NCBI RefSeq assembly: GCF_004193775.1
Contig: NC_041005.1
Location: forward strand, 11,348,501-11,412,500
Direction: 5' to 3'
DNA: 64,000 nt
Origin: Glycine soja
Taxonomy: Eukaryota > Streptophyta > Magnoliopsida > Fabales > Fabaceae
Below, one piece after another: positions 1-11,181 of the stretch (positions within the stretch are counted from its first letter, which is position 1; the number at the start of each line of letters is the position of its first letter). Under the pieces are notes generated by a model. It was not told where the DNA came from. It ran no database searches and saw only the letters and a list, made by a program, of their open reading frames with translations. The position numbers and the translations under genes were made by a program.

Positions 1-26
1 GAGATTATTTTTTTCCTTGGGCAATA

Positions 27-31
27 TAACC
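27..31. repeat. Target-site duplication TAACC, left copy
   Basis: The five bases TAACC directly precede the TG of the solo LTR and recur at 2243-2247 directly after its terminal CA. Five base pairs is the usual duplication made by LTR-retrotransposon integrases. Confidence 0.88.
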
Positions 32-2242
32 TGTAACATCTCATTTTTTATAAAATAAATTAAAAATGATTTTATTTAAAATAAATAGAATTTTAGGAAA
101 ATAATGAGCTTTTTGTAATTAAATAAATAAGAGAAATAGTTTTATTAATTAAAATAATATTTTTAAGGTAAATAAAATGATAAAATAAAAAAAAAATAGA
201 GTAAATAATAGGCCCAGAGTATCCTAGCTATAGATAGAGACATAATAGGTCACTTTTTGCATTTACGAAACGTCTCTACACTATCTTCCTCTCAAATCCG
301 TTTTCCCTTCTTTCTTTTCCAAAATCCTTTCTTTTTCCAGCATACACTCAAACCTGTCTCAGTAGAACGACGATCTCGAACTCGTTAACCATTGGATTGT
401 CGTGAAATTTGAACACGAGATTTGAAACTTATTTTCGCACACACCCACCGTTGGGATTTTTGAGATAATGTATGTGGTAGAAGAAATGTCTCTCACACTG
501 AGCTTTCTCTTTTCTAGCATACACCCAAACCTGTCCTAGTAAAACTACGATCCCAGACTCATTAACCGTTGGATCGTCCTGAAATTTGGATACCACCTAT
601 GGAACTCATTTTCTCACATTCTCACCATTGGGATTTGCGAAATAATGTTTTTGCCAAGAGAAATTGGTCTCACACGTTGACAGTGAAATGGAAGCTACAA
701 TCTTTTCTCCTTCTTTGTAACGTTTGAAAATCCTAGCAGAACAATCAGAGGAAAAACTTGAAGAGTCTCACGGAACTGCTAGAGATGCCGCTATCACTAT
801 CGGACTTCACCTGTGAGTCCGCTTAGAGGTAAGAGATGAGTTATTTACAATTGAGGAGTAATGAGAACATGTATAAGAATCCTTAGAGGATCAAATTGAG
901 GTTTATTTTGAGATGTTTATTTTATTGTAATTCTTCCTATATGATCATGTGAAATTGTTTGAGGGGTTTTACTCCTCATGTTGTGAGAAGCATTTTCGTA
1001 TAATTTGTTTGTATTTTGGACAAAATTATTATATTAGCGTAATAAATTGTTATATTGAGATCATGAAATTGTGATTGAAATTATGTGTAATGGATAAATT
1101 GAATGTGTTGAGTTATGAGATACACATAAATATGTGATGGTGGATTGTGATGTTGTGATATGTTAAAATTATGGACGTGAAATTTGGTTATGAATTATAC
1201 AATAAACTGACTGGTGTTTACCTTGAGAAAAGTGTTTATGTGCAGTATTAAACGGAAAGTGTAGGATTCCTAATTAGGAACCTAAGGTGTTAAATTTGTA
1301 GTGCAATGTGTTAAACGTGTTTGAAACATAAGTGTGAGGTTGTGCGTATTGTATAATTCATAAGCAGTGTCTGTGTGCAAAAATTATTTTAAGGATTGGA
1401 CCTGAATTAGAAAGGTGCACGGATTCTTTGGAGTCTAGGCCTTGGGGGTAAATACACTCGATTTGAGTGCTCTTTTAAGCCTATGTTGATCTCATATGGT
1501 TGGAGCATTCTCGCAAAACAGAATGACCCTGCACCTTATGATTTTACTCAGTGAGAGTGATCTAACATACTCATTGTGTGGTGTGTCTTGTTATATACTC
1601 CTAAGCACCCCAGTGTGATTTTTCACTGACATGATACCACATTGCATGTAGGCTTGAGTCTAAGTATAAATGTTGCATAACGTCTGTGAATTGTTTATTA
1701 TGAAATTGATAAGTGTTGCTACGTCTTGACTCGAGTGTTTGATTCATGTGTAACGTGAATGGTAATTGAAAAATGAATTTTAAATGATAAAGTGGTGAAG
1801 TAATGTGGATTGTATTAAGTTGAGCTATGTTATAAATACTTCTATAATTTATTTTAATTATGTCTTTGTTTATCTGTATTTTATTTAGAAATGTGATAAC
1901 TCACTCTCAGTGTGTTGTTTGTGTTTGGATCTTGTGATGATCTCGAACCTTGTGTTCGTGGGAGCAGATGACTAGGTGAACGACTTAACCTCGTGTTACA
2001 GGATGCTGGGACATAATGCTCTAATAGGATGTGACATTGGGGCATGAGTTTTTGTTTTAAATGCATGATGTGTTGAGATGAAAATATTCCAAACAAGTTT
2101 TATATGTAATAGTGAAGTGAATGTGAACCTTTTACCCACGTGAACTCTTTTATGTTCATTGAATAAAATCTCATTTTACATAATTTCATATTTTCAAGTA
2201 TTTTATTATATAAATATGTATATCGAGGTAGAGGGTGTTACA
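32..2242. mobile_element. Solo LTR (2,211 bp) inserted in the gypsy pol gene
   Basis: The segment begins TGTAACATCTCA and ends GAGGGTGTTACA, so it has the TG...CA ends and short terminal inverted repeat of an LTR. It is flanked by a perfect 5-bp direct repeat, TAACC, at 27-31 and 2243-2247. Removing it and one TAACC restores the open frame of the surrounding pol gene (…Q-Y-N-R-V-A-D-A-L…). No primer-binding site, gag or pol lies inside, which fits a solo LTR left by unequal recombination. Its last 450 bp resemble, inverted, the fragment at 12094-12605, and more weakly 54400-54856. Coding orientation cannot be decided from a solo LTR. Confidence 0.88.
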
Positions 2243-3640
2243 TAACCGAGTAGCAGACGCCTTATCCAAATCAATTCATGCTAAGGAGACCCCAACAGAT
2301 CCTTCCATGTTGCTGACAGTCTCCTCCATTGTCCCAGATCTTTTAATAGAATTACAACAACACTTTCTGACTCACCCAGATGGACAGAATCACATGCAGA
2401 AATATGAAGCAGAGGCACAGTCAAATTCAAACATTCAAATCACAAAAGGGTTAATTTTGTTTCAGAACAGAATTTTTATACCCAAATATCAATCCATGAG
2501 GGAGACTCTCATGAATGCCTTCCACAGTTCTGTTGAAGGGGGACATTCAGGAACCAAAGCTACTTTAGCTAGATTGGCTTCATCCTTTTTTGGCCTGGAA
2601 TATCCCAAGATGTTAAGGGATTTGTAACTCAGTGCCTCATTTGTTAGCAATCCAAGTATGTGCAAGCCAAGCCACATACCTCATATACAATGGGAACACA
2701 TTAGTATGGATTTTATTACTAATCTCCCTAATTCAAGAGGCCATACAAAAATTTGGGTCATCATGGACAGATTTACAAAATTTGCCCATTTGTGGGATTA
2801 CCTTCTAAGTTTTCAGCACCGATCCTGGCTGCAAGATTCTCAGTTGAAATTTGCAGACTTTATGGCATGCCTCAATCCATTGTCAGTGACAGAGACCGCC
2901 TTTTCTTAAGAAAATTTTGGCGCACTCTGTTCAAACACCAAGGCATGGCACTTCAATACTCCTCCGCCTACCATCCCCAATTCGATGGTCAAACACAAGT
3001 AGTGAATCGTACTCTAGTTGCCTATCTTCGCTGTTTCATTGCCGATTTTCCACACAAATGGTTTTTGTTCTTTCACTTGGCCGAGCAATGGTACAACTCT
3101 GCCAAACACTCAGTGTTGCAAATATCACCATACCAGGCTTTGTATGGACACAGCCCTCCCTCCATTGCGGATTATGATGTTCACAACACCACTCTGCCAA
3201 ATGTCCACTGTTCCCAGCAGCAACGCAAGTTTATTATAAAAACGGTGAGGGAAAACTTGAATCACAGCAGGCAATACATGAAAGGCTCAAGCAGATACCC
3301 GTTGCACTGCCATTTCTTTCGACGTAGGTGAATGGGCATGGTTGAAACTCCAACACTATCATCAGTCCTCTGTTCGTTCCCAATGAGATTCCAAGCTATC
3401 TCGATGTTTCCGTGGACTGTATCAAGTAGAAAAGTGAATTGGCACAGTTGTTTACAAGCTTGCTTTACCAGAGACAGCCAAGATTCATCCAGTTTTCCAT
3501 GTGAGCCTCCTTCGTAAATACAAGGGCCAGAATCCTCCATCACCCTCCCCTTTTCCATCTCTTAATATTCCTAATGAAATTTGCATGCAAGAGATAGACT
3601 CCTCAATTCACAAGGGCTCTCCAACTCCCTCTCATTCCTA
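2243..3640 (+). pseudogene. Ty3/gypsy integrase region of pol, broken
   Basis: After the R-V-A-D-A-L-S motif comes the HHCC zinc-finger linker (H-S-S-V-E-G-G-H-S-G, then C-L-I-C read in another frame). Next is the integrase core, with the first Asp in S-M-D-F-I-T-N-L-P near 2706 and the second in I-V-S-D-R-D near 2885. The third site reads G-Q-T-Q-V-V-N-R near 2990, with Gln where the catalytic Glu belongs. The C-terminal end near 3440-3520 carries the family block I-H-P-V-F-H-V-S-L-L. Lesions: a one-base loss in a T run near 2586, a stop just after the CxxC, and further shifts near 2800 and 3300-3430. It is therefore a dead copy. Confidence 0.85.
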
Positions 3641-4541
3641 ACCAACCATCATTACCAACCATTAATGACTCTCCATGTGGCACTTCTGCTATGGACTCCC
3701 AAGGGCGGCAATGCACTCCCGGACCTTCCAACACCACTCAACCTGCTCTCACAACTGTCTTTAAGGACAAAGACATTTCTGAGACCGGGAGTATTGATAG
3801 CCCCTTATACAACCAAGGCCCAAACGTAATCCGAAGACCCCAGCTAAATTCAAAGATTTCAGATAAGAATGATATAGTTATAGAGTATTCCATTACAGCT
3901 GTTGAGTAGTGGGAGACAGCTGTAATATTCCATTGTGTACCTTGACTCTGAATTTCTGTATTTAACCGTTCAAAGGGTTCATGAATAATACAATGGATAT
4001 TTTACTCTAACCTAGTGTAGTCTATAGCTAAATTCCTCGTCATTTTGTAATCTCTGACAGATCCTCAACCTATCTGAATGTTCAAAGAGGAAGGGAGGAG
4101 TTTGATTCATCATACCAGAGAAACAAACATTTTCGCTTAAATGCAAAAACATAAGGGGGTTTGTTGTAGGGTTTTAAACTTGGTGTGTTAAGTTTATGGT
4201 AATACTCCTTAAGATCAGGAAGAAAAACTGTATTTTATCCTCAGGCCTGAAGCATATTGTTATATTTATAGGAAATAAGTCTACAACAAATACAATTATA
4301 CAAGTCTTCAAAATTTAACATTAGAAAAGGTTAAATAAATATGATCCCAAAAGTCAACTCTAAAGCCCACAAGGGCAATAGAGGGGAATTTTTTATCATG
4401 CCACTTATACATACTTTCAGAAGGCTGTCAACTCAAGGGCAAGCTAAAGCTTTTATACAGTAACTGTGCCAGACAGTAAAGAAAAAAGGGCCTGAAAATC
4501 ACCAGTAGATGGACAGTAAGGAACGGAAGTATTATACTTAC
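3641..4541. other. Gypsy 3' tail and probable GDPD4-like intron sequence
   Basis: About 3641-4110 is non-coding and probably holds the gypsy 3' untranslated region and LTR; an inverted pair (acagctgt) sits near 3896-3925. From about 4110 to 4541 the DNA has no coding signal and follows a good splice donor of the GDPD4-like gene at 4541, so it reads as that gene's fifth intron. I see none of the later GDPD exons here. Confidence 0.45.
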
Positions 4542-6262
4542 AATAGAGAGAACATCTTTGGCAAGCTTTTTCTCATAAAACGGGGGTCCAACCTTAACAT
4601 CTAGAACTATCTGTCGTACTGAATTTGCAGTCAACTAAAAAGAGTACAGTGGAGCCATAGTCAAAAGATATAAACATGGAAAGAACATGAAAAGAGATAA
4701 TTGTCAACAATAAGAGGAAAAGAATACAATCAAAGAAAGCAAGTATACAAATATGGTGAAAGGGATAGATCCAAAATTATTCAAGAAAACAAAAAGGAAA
4801 GAAAAGAAAGAGCATTTCCTGAATCTTGGAATCATACCATCAGAGCATCTTGGATTGTAAGTATACTTTCATCAGTAAACTTTGAGGTAGACTGATGTGA
4901 AGCACTGAGCTTTCTTATCTACAGAAATACACTGAACACAATCTTAGTCAATGTTACTCCTTTTTAAAATCTCAAAGCATTCTTAGTAAGGGAAGAAAGA
5001 TAAAAGGAAATGATTTTAAAATGTATGTATCAACTAGTTTTAGGGTGAAACGATCACACGTGATAGTTTTTTTCTACATTATATTAAATGTAAATTTCAA
5101 GATTGCTAAAAGCATTTCCACTACCATTGAGGGATTATATTTATGTCAAATGAATGGTTACTTTATTTTGTTTCTAGGGTAAGGGTGAAGAGGGATTGCT
5201 TTCTTTGTCAGTAAAACAATTCTAATTTCTAGCGGCAATGATGAATCAAAAACTTCACATCAATACTACCTAAACACTTGAGCAAACAACTGACGAACAG
5301 GTTTAGTTAAAGTACACCTTTTTTTTTGTTCTTCATAGCAATCAGCAACTGGTTTAATTAAAATGGTAGGTGACTAATCTCTTATTAAAAGAATATCATA
5401 CTAATACAGTCATTCATCTATAAAAATGAGCTTGCAACAATGAGTGTAATAATAGAATTATTAACTTGAGTGGTCAGAAAATGAAAGGTGCTAGTCTCAC
5501 CTCTTCTGAGTTCATGTAACCAACTTTAGAACTAGTGTTTCCATTTAAGCGCTGCAAATCCCTGCCTGCATCGTGTGAGAATTAATCTCAAAGTGGTTAT
5601 AACGCTATTGCTCAGTAATTAAAAATAAAACTAAGTTAACAAAACGTGTTTTGTCAAAGCGCGTGGCATAAGTAGTAGTATTTTAATGAAATTTCCCAAT
5701 GTTGAGAAAGAAAGACGGAAGGAAGGCAAGAGTACCTGTCATGGAGAGCAAAGAGAACTCCGTCAGAAGAACGAGAAACGTCGATCTCAATGCAGTCGAC
5801 GCGAGACTGAAGAGCGTGGAAATACGACGCCATCTGCGAGCGAGGAAAGAAGAAGAAATTAGCAAATAGCAACCAACCATTTTTTTTATTCAGTTAGTTT
5901 TTTTGTTAGAGGGGGATTTGAACCCTTGATCTCTCCCCTTTTCTTCTCCCTTCAGCACTAGACCAACCTTATATTTCCTATTAGAAACCAACCATAATAA
6001 CATGAAATGAAAAAGGAAAAAGAAAGAGAAGGGTTACAGTGTTTGGAGAAGCCTTGGAGGAATCGCCACCGTGGGCGCAGACTAGAGGAGGATCGTTGAG
6101 CCAACGGCACTTTGTGAGTTGCAGCTGTTGGAGGCGTCGGAGGCGGAAGTGGAAGAAAATGGGAGGGAGAATGGCGAAAATGGCGAGAGAGAGAATCATG
6201 AGCTTCCGCGAAGGAACTCTGACTCTCAATGCCGCTTTTCGTGATCTTGAACTCTGCTGCAT
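4542..6262 (-). CDS. GDPD4: GDPD4-like glycerophosphodiester phosphodiesterase, first five exons (partial)
   Basis: Exons at 6262-6038, 5833-5736, 5561-5501, 4918-4838 and 4634-4542 are in phase with GT-AG introns, giving 186 codons without a stop. The first ATG in frame at 6262 is chosen because upstream codons have no ATG. The N-terminus is basic, with a membrane segment at residues 21-37. The GDPD fold starts at V-C-A-H-G-G (60-65; family usually H-R-G), then the metal-binding E-I-D (91-93) and L-H-D (105-107). K-V-G-P-P near the end is typical of plant GDPD4. The family hydrolyses glycerophosphodiesters to glycerol-3-phosphate and an alcohol. The last visible donor (GTAAGT) is good, but the C-terminal half is not found before a gypsy element on the left. 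The gene is either interrupted by a long intron insertion or truncated. Confidence 0.82.
5881..5985 (-). mobile_element. tRNA-derived SINE in intron 1 of the GDPD4-like gene
   Basis: On the minus strand the 105-bp body contains an A-box-like TGGTCTAGTGC and a B-box GGTTCAAATCC about 40 bp apart, the internal RNA polymerase III promoter of tRNA-derived SINEs. It ends in an A-rich tail (AATAAAAAAA). Perfect 10-bp direct repeats AACCAACCAT flank it at 5871-5880 and 5986-5995, as expected for LINE-machinery insertion. It lies wholly within the intron and does not touch the splice sites. It is too short and too diverged to be a real tRNA gene. Confidence 0.78.
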
Positions 6263-6298
6263 CTTAATTCTATTGCTATGTCTTTTGTTTCGATCCAC

Positions 6299-7261
6299 GC
6301 AACTTAGAGCAGTGGCAACACACAGTCTTGTCGATGTATCAATTTATTTATTACTTGCAAACCACCACCAAAACTACTTCATTAATTAAGGTTATAATAA
6401 GGACCCATAATATTTTTTTTCAGGAAGAATAAGGAAGGATCCATGTATAATATATACATTTCTTTTTAGGTCACACGATGACTAATGTACATCAACTGAT
6501 CAGAGTTCACTTACAATATTGATTCAAGAAAAATTTATATATAATATAAATTAAACATAAATTTTTCTGTTAAATAAATCATTCATCTTATATAAATACA
6601 ACAAAATATTACATAAATATATCAAATCTTTGACTATATATTATATACATTTATTTATATAGTACTTCATATAGGATTTGTAATGATATTACTAATTACA
6701 TGTCATATACATATTAGAAAAACTATAAAAATAAATTAATTTCAAAATATATTTTCTTAATTTACAATATAATTATATGTTTTAAAGAATAGAATATATT
6801 TTATTAATGTTATTCCAATTTCAATTCTAGATAGTTATATTTTAAATTTAAGTCAATCATTGCATAATTATATATTTGATCAAAAAAATAAAAACAAATG
6901 CTCTTATTTATTATTTGATTAATAATATTTAATTTCTAAATAAAAAAATATATTTTTTATATAATTCTACTTAGTCATTTAATTTATTTATTTCTATGTT
7001 TGAAAAGTTATCACATTTTTATTTAGATTGGGATCTACTTAATAATTATGCCAATTGACACAAACAAAGACACACTTTTTAGTGACGTGCTTATTAAAAA
7101 AAATTATTTGGTGGTATTACACTTTTTTATAGAAAAAATCGTTAAAAGATACATATGGTCTTTATCATAAAAATATATTCAATTTATAGTATTATTGATG
7201 AAGTAATTTAAAGATATTTTTATAATCAAAATGGTCTTAATAAAATTTAATATATTTATTA

Positions 7262-7293
<32 letters not shown>

Positions 7294-8000
7294 ACATTAT
7301 TATATTATATACATATTAGTCAACAAAAATTTGGTATATGAAGTTATTAAACATAGAGTAAAAAATATTATTTTGTAATAAATGTATTAACCAATTAGAT
7401 TTATATTAATGTTTGTATAAAAATTTCAATCTCATAAAATAAACATTATTCAACAAAATAATTAAATTATTTAAATAATTTTATAAGATTTGAAAGTTAA
7501 AAAAAATATTATTGAGTCTTAGTTCAGCAATTGTGTTAATTACTCAAACAAAAAGATATGCCACATGCACATAATAATCCTACCTCACTTGAGTATAATT
7601 GTTTCTCATAAATAATACTTGTAGGGTTTGTCATAAAAAAATTAAAATAATATAATTTATGATATTATTGATGAAGTAATTTAAAATTATTTTGTAAAAA
7701 TGCATACAATAAATTAATTATAATATATTCATTATACATGTATGTGAAAAACATTATTATATAAATATTAATCAACAAAACTTTTGTATGAGAAGTTATT
7801 AAACATAGAGACAATATATTTTAAATTAGATTTAAATTATTATCTAGTATAAAAATTTCAACATCATAAAATAAATGTTATTCAACAATATATTTATCTA
7901 TGAAATTATTTAAAATTATTTATACAATTTATAAGTAAAAATAATTTTATAAGATTTAAGCAATATTTCGAGGAGTAACCCTAAGCATATTCTCCCTCAA
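6299..8000. other. AT-rich intergenic DNA with a diverged tandem duplication
   Basis: No coding signal is seen. A (TA)n run lies at 7266-7293. The stretch of about 7185-7450 is repeated, diverged, at about 7650-7910. Both begin with 'tattattgatgaagtaatt' and later share 'gaagttattaaacatagag', and the AT microsatellite sits only in the first copy. The rest is low-complexity A/T DNA. Confidence 0.6.
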
Positions 8001-8080
8001 GCATATAAGCAAAGTCTCAAAGATAAGGAGTTATGTATGTGCATATAAGCAAAGTCTCAAAGATAAGGAGTTATGTATGT
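8001..8080. repeat. Perfect 2 x 40-bp tandem repeat
   Basis: The 40 bases at 8001-8040 (starting gcatataagcaaagtctcaa) are repeated without a single change at 8041-8080. The identity implies a recent duplication, or an assembly stutter. No coding potential is seen. Confidence 0.95.
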
Positions 8081-8187
8081 GTTGGTAGTTAATGTAGTTG
8101 GATACCTCTTGAAGGTTAAGTCAAGGGTTGTTTGGCTAAAAATGATGATGATTTCAAGAAATGTGCATTCTTTTTTATCAGTTTTAT

Positions 8188-8513
8188 TTTTTCTCCATTT
8201 GGATTGTTAGGTTTCCATTATCTGATATGTATGAAATTGATTTGTCATTTTTGTGGTTTATTTTATTGGGAAAGATGTATGTTAAACAAAGACCTTTGGA
8301 TTCAACAAAGGCAAGACTTAGAAAGTGTAGGAAATATTTTAAAGAAAAGCAAGAAACAATCTTATTGGTAAAAATGCAAAATGATGCTTAAAGTTACTCT
8401 CAATTAGGGATGGTGCTTCATACTCTAGTCATATTAACTAGAAATAAAAAATATTTATATTTTTCTGCGGTAATAAAAAAATTTGAGTTGGTGTCTTGCA
8501 ATAAACTCTCCTT
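8188..8513. repeat. Dispersed repeat unit A, copy 1
   Basis: The block from 'tttccattatctgat' to 'gcaataaactctcctt' recurs to the right. Its body (about 8188-8420) matches 12872-13100. Its tail (8420-8513) matches 12610-12703, and the first half of the tail also matches 13100-13168. The short ORFs across it are not conserved in phase between copies, so I regard it as non-coding. A copia remnant and an LTR fragment lie between the copies. Confidence 0.7.
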
Positions 8514-10199
8514 TGGATTCATCATCCTTAACACATCTTCACAACACAAAGCATTCTAAAATAGATTTTTCATAGAATTAAAGTGAAGACACAGTTACTG
8601 ATGTGTTAGTGTTCTATACAAGGTTAGACTATGTAGTGTCTTTAGTCTTCTATTTTGATGCTTCACATCAGAGCCTCTCATGGACAACTTCAACTTTCAA
8701 TATGATTGCATTTTCTAATGCAATTAGTATTTACTTTCTGATGTGTCATCAGTGTGTGTGGCAGTACATGGAAAGTAAGATGCTATCAATTTTAGTCTTC
8801 TAATGTGTCCTTTGTATGTGTGGCAACATATGGAAGAACAGATGTTGTCTTTAAGTTACATTCTGAACCATTATGAAGTTCAGTCTTCAGAGTCAAGATC
8901 TTCACCATTATGATATAGACTATGATGCAACTTCATTTTTATGTTGTTTGCTCTTTGTAGCCTTTGATAAATCTTTTGTATAAAGCCTTCTTGATGTCTT
9001 TGCAATATGGTAAGAGTGAGATCTTCAAAGGGAAACATTGACTTCATCTACAAATTGACTTTTTTAAATTTTCTGAAGCTTCTCACTTGATAGCATAGTT
9101 GAGACATTCGTTTTGAGTTTGTTCTGAACTCATTAGAACACTAGTTATGTTATGCTCTTTGTATATGTATCATTTGTAGATCTGTTGGCTGACATAGCTT
9201 TCCTGAATATGATATTCAACTTTGTGATAGCTCTCTGATGTAGATGGAAAGCCACTAAATGACCTTCTTACAGAAATACTTTGATGAGATGACATAACAA
9301 ACTTGTCTTTCAAACATTCTAGTGTGAGCTTACTGTAGCATGTTATGCTTGCTACTATTTTTTAATTCTTTGACACTTTAAATGGCTAAACTTCCTTTCG
9401 ATGTCTTTAGGAGAGTTGTAGAGAATTCTATCCTTAACATTCAAGCACAGGTCTCATGTCATTTGGGTCACTACAACATAAGTAATCTTCAAAACATTGT
9501 AATTGTGTTATATTGTGAGGATAAAATGACATCTCTATCTTCATATCATTTTCTCCCAAGATCCAAGACTTAAGCCCATGAATTATTCGTGAAAGATGTA
9601 GATCTTTCTCTTAGCTTTCCATAACCACTGATATCATCTCAAATTCACTTTTCTAGCTCAAGAAATCTTCAAATTACTACATATAAATCAAGTTGTGTAG
9701 GCAGATAAGCCTATGTGACTTTAAGCTCAATTTTTTCTATTGTCCATGTTGTATCAGGCCATAATTTGTTCATGAAAGTTTAAGATATTTCTTCAAGCTT
9801 TCCATAGCCACCAAAAACAAGTCAATTTCTTTTCTGGAACTCCAGATACAATGTCTAGAATGAACTTATCCTGTTGATGAAACTGCATTTTGAATATGTT
9901 ACAACAATGTTGTTCTCCATATCATGTTTGTTGTGTAGATCTTTATGTTTGAAACATTCTTCTTGTCCGTTAGTTATTGATTACTTCTCATGACTTGAAG
10001 TTTTTTTCTTCATTCAACGAACATGTGACTTCTTCATTGCAGTACACAACCAATGATACTTTGAGTCTTATTTTGAGCTTTTAAGCTTATCATCCTTTTT
10101 GAGTGACTCATGACAACCCCGAGTTTACAGAACTTGTCTTTTCTAAATACACTTAAGAAAATTTATCCGTAGGCATAATCTCGGAAGGCTTATGATTTT

Positions 10200-11108
10200 T
10201 GTTCAAAAGGTTTGTCATAATAAAAACACCAAGGGTTTTTGGACTCAACACTTTCTCCTTATTGGAAGTTTCTTCTAAAAAATGTTTCTTCTTGGACATT
10301 TTCTTCTTCTAAGGAGTCTTTGTACTCTTTTGGTTAAGCATGTTAGTTCTTGTTCATCTTCCTCAGAAAGCTCATCATCATTGTTCTCAACATCAGAAGC
10401 TACTACTGAGTTTAGTGCTTTGAACTTATGCTTGGTTTTAGTTTTCTAAGAGGCCTCAAGAGTTGTGATTTTTTCCCTTAGGTAGTTGTATCTTATTCAT
10501 CGGCTCTTGTTCATGAATCTTTAAAGAACTAATAAGTCCATCAATAACCAAAGTTTTCATATTCATGGCTTCAATTATGACAATGACTTTTGGTCTCCAG
10601 ATTTTGGGCAAACTCCTCAAAATCTTCTTGATTCTTTGATGTGTTATATACTTCTCTCTAGAAGATTAAGTCCATTCACTATAGTAGTGAACCTTGTGAA
10701 CATTTCTTCTATGGATTTGTGTTCCTGCATCTTAAACATTTCAAACTTGTGAGTTAAAATATTGACCTTTGAGTCTTTTACTTGATCTATACCTCCATGT
10801 GTTGTTCTGAGTGTGTTTCAGATTTCCTATGTTGTCTCACACCCATCTATTTTGTCATACTTAAATCTGCTCAGAGCACATGTCAAAAAGAACTTGGCTC
10901 TAGAGTTTAGAAGAACTTTGGCTTTCTCATCAGGGGTCCATTCTTTGTTTGGTTTATCTATTTCAACACTAGCATCCACATCATGAGATTCCAGGAATAA
11001 CTTCATTTTGCCTTTCCAGTAGTAGAAGTTTTTTCCATCAAAGCCAGGAGACTTGTTGGTTGAAGCACCTATAGGTATAAACATTGTTGGAACTTGTCCA
11101 ACCATCAC
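10200..11108 (-). pseudogene. Copia gag polyprotein fragment
   Basis: A 93-codon open stretch from 11108 to 10827 contains the UBN2/gag pattern: F-D-G-K-N-F-Y-Y-W-K-G-K-M near residue 24, and K-V-L-L-N-S-R-A-K-F-F-L-T-C-A-L near 64. Downstream, after two stops, the frame continues with L-T-H-K-F-E-M-F-K-M and S-I-E-E-M-F-T-R-F. It then decays through several more stops to an acidic stretch (E-N-N-D-D-E-L-S-E-E-D-E) near 10370. The CCHC zinc knuckle expected after this was not found. Gag would package element RNA in copia-type elements; this copy cannot. Confidence 0.8.
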
Positions 11109-11162
11109 TTCTTCTAGGATTTTCCTTTCAAATTGTCAACTATGCTTAACCTTGAGAGTTAA

Positions 11163-11174
11163 GCTCTGATGCCA
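11163..11174 (-). promoter_or_regulatory. Primer-binding site of the copia element
   Basis: On the minus strand the sequence TGGCATCAGAGC differs by one base from TGGTATCAGAGC, the initiator-Met-tRNA primer site used by most plant copia elements. It lies just inside the TG/CA border at 11182 and 55 bp upstream of the gag ORF, which fixes the element's orientation. Confidence 0.7.
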
Positions 11175-11181
11175 ATTGAAG

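Larger units (their letters stand above)
1..4110 (+). mobile_element. Decayed Ty3/gypsy LTR retrotransposon, 3' portion
   Basis: The 3' part of a gypsy element runs in from the left edge. The first 31 bases encode the end of the RNase H-side connection and join, across an inserted LTR, to the N-R-V-A-D-A-L-S-K motif that begins at 2243. Integrase follows to about 3640, and then a non-coding tail. A purine-rich stretch near 3908-3922 (gagtagtgggaga) could be the polypurine tract, which would put a 3' LTR after it. I could not prove the LTR ends, so the right limit of 4110 is approximate. The element lies on the 3' side of the GDPD4-like exons and in the opposite orientation to them. Confidence 0.75.

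Noticed and set aside
5900..5975. Possible tRNA gene on the minus strand
   Set aside because: A and B boxes are present, but there is no cloverleaf or anticodon arm, and flanking 10-bp duplications plus an A-rich tail identify a SINE.
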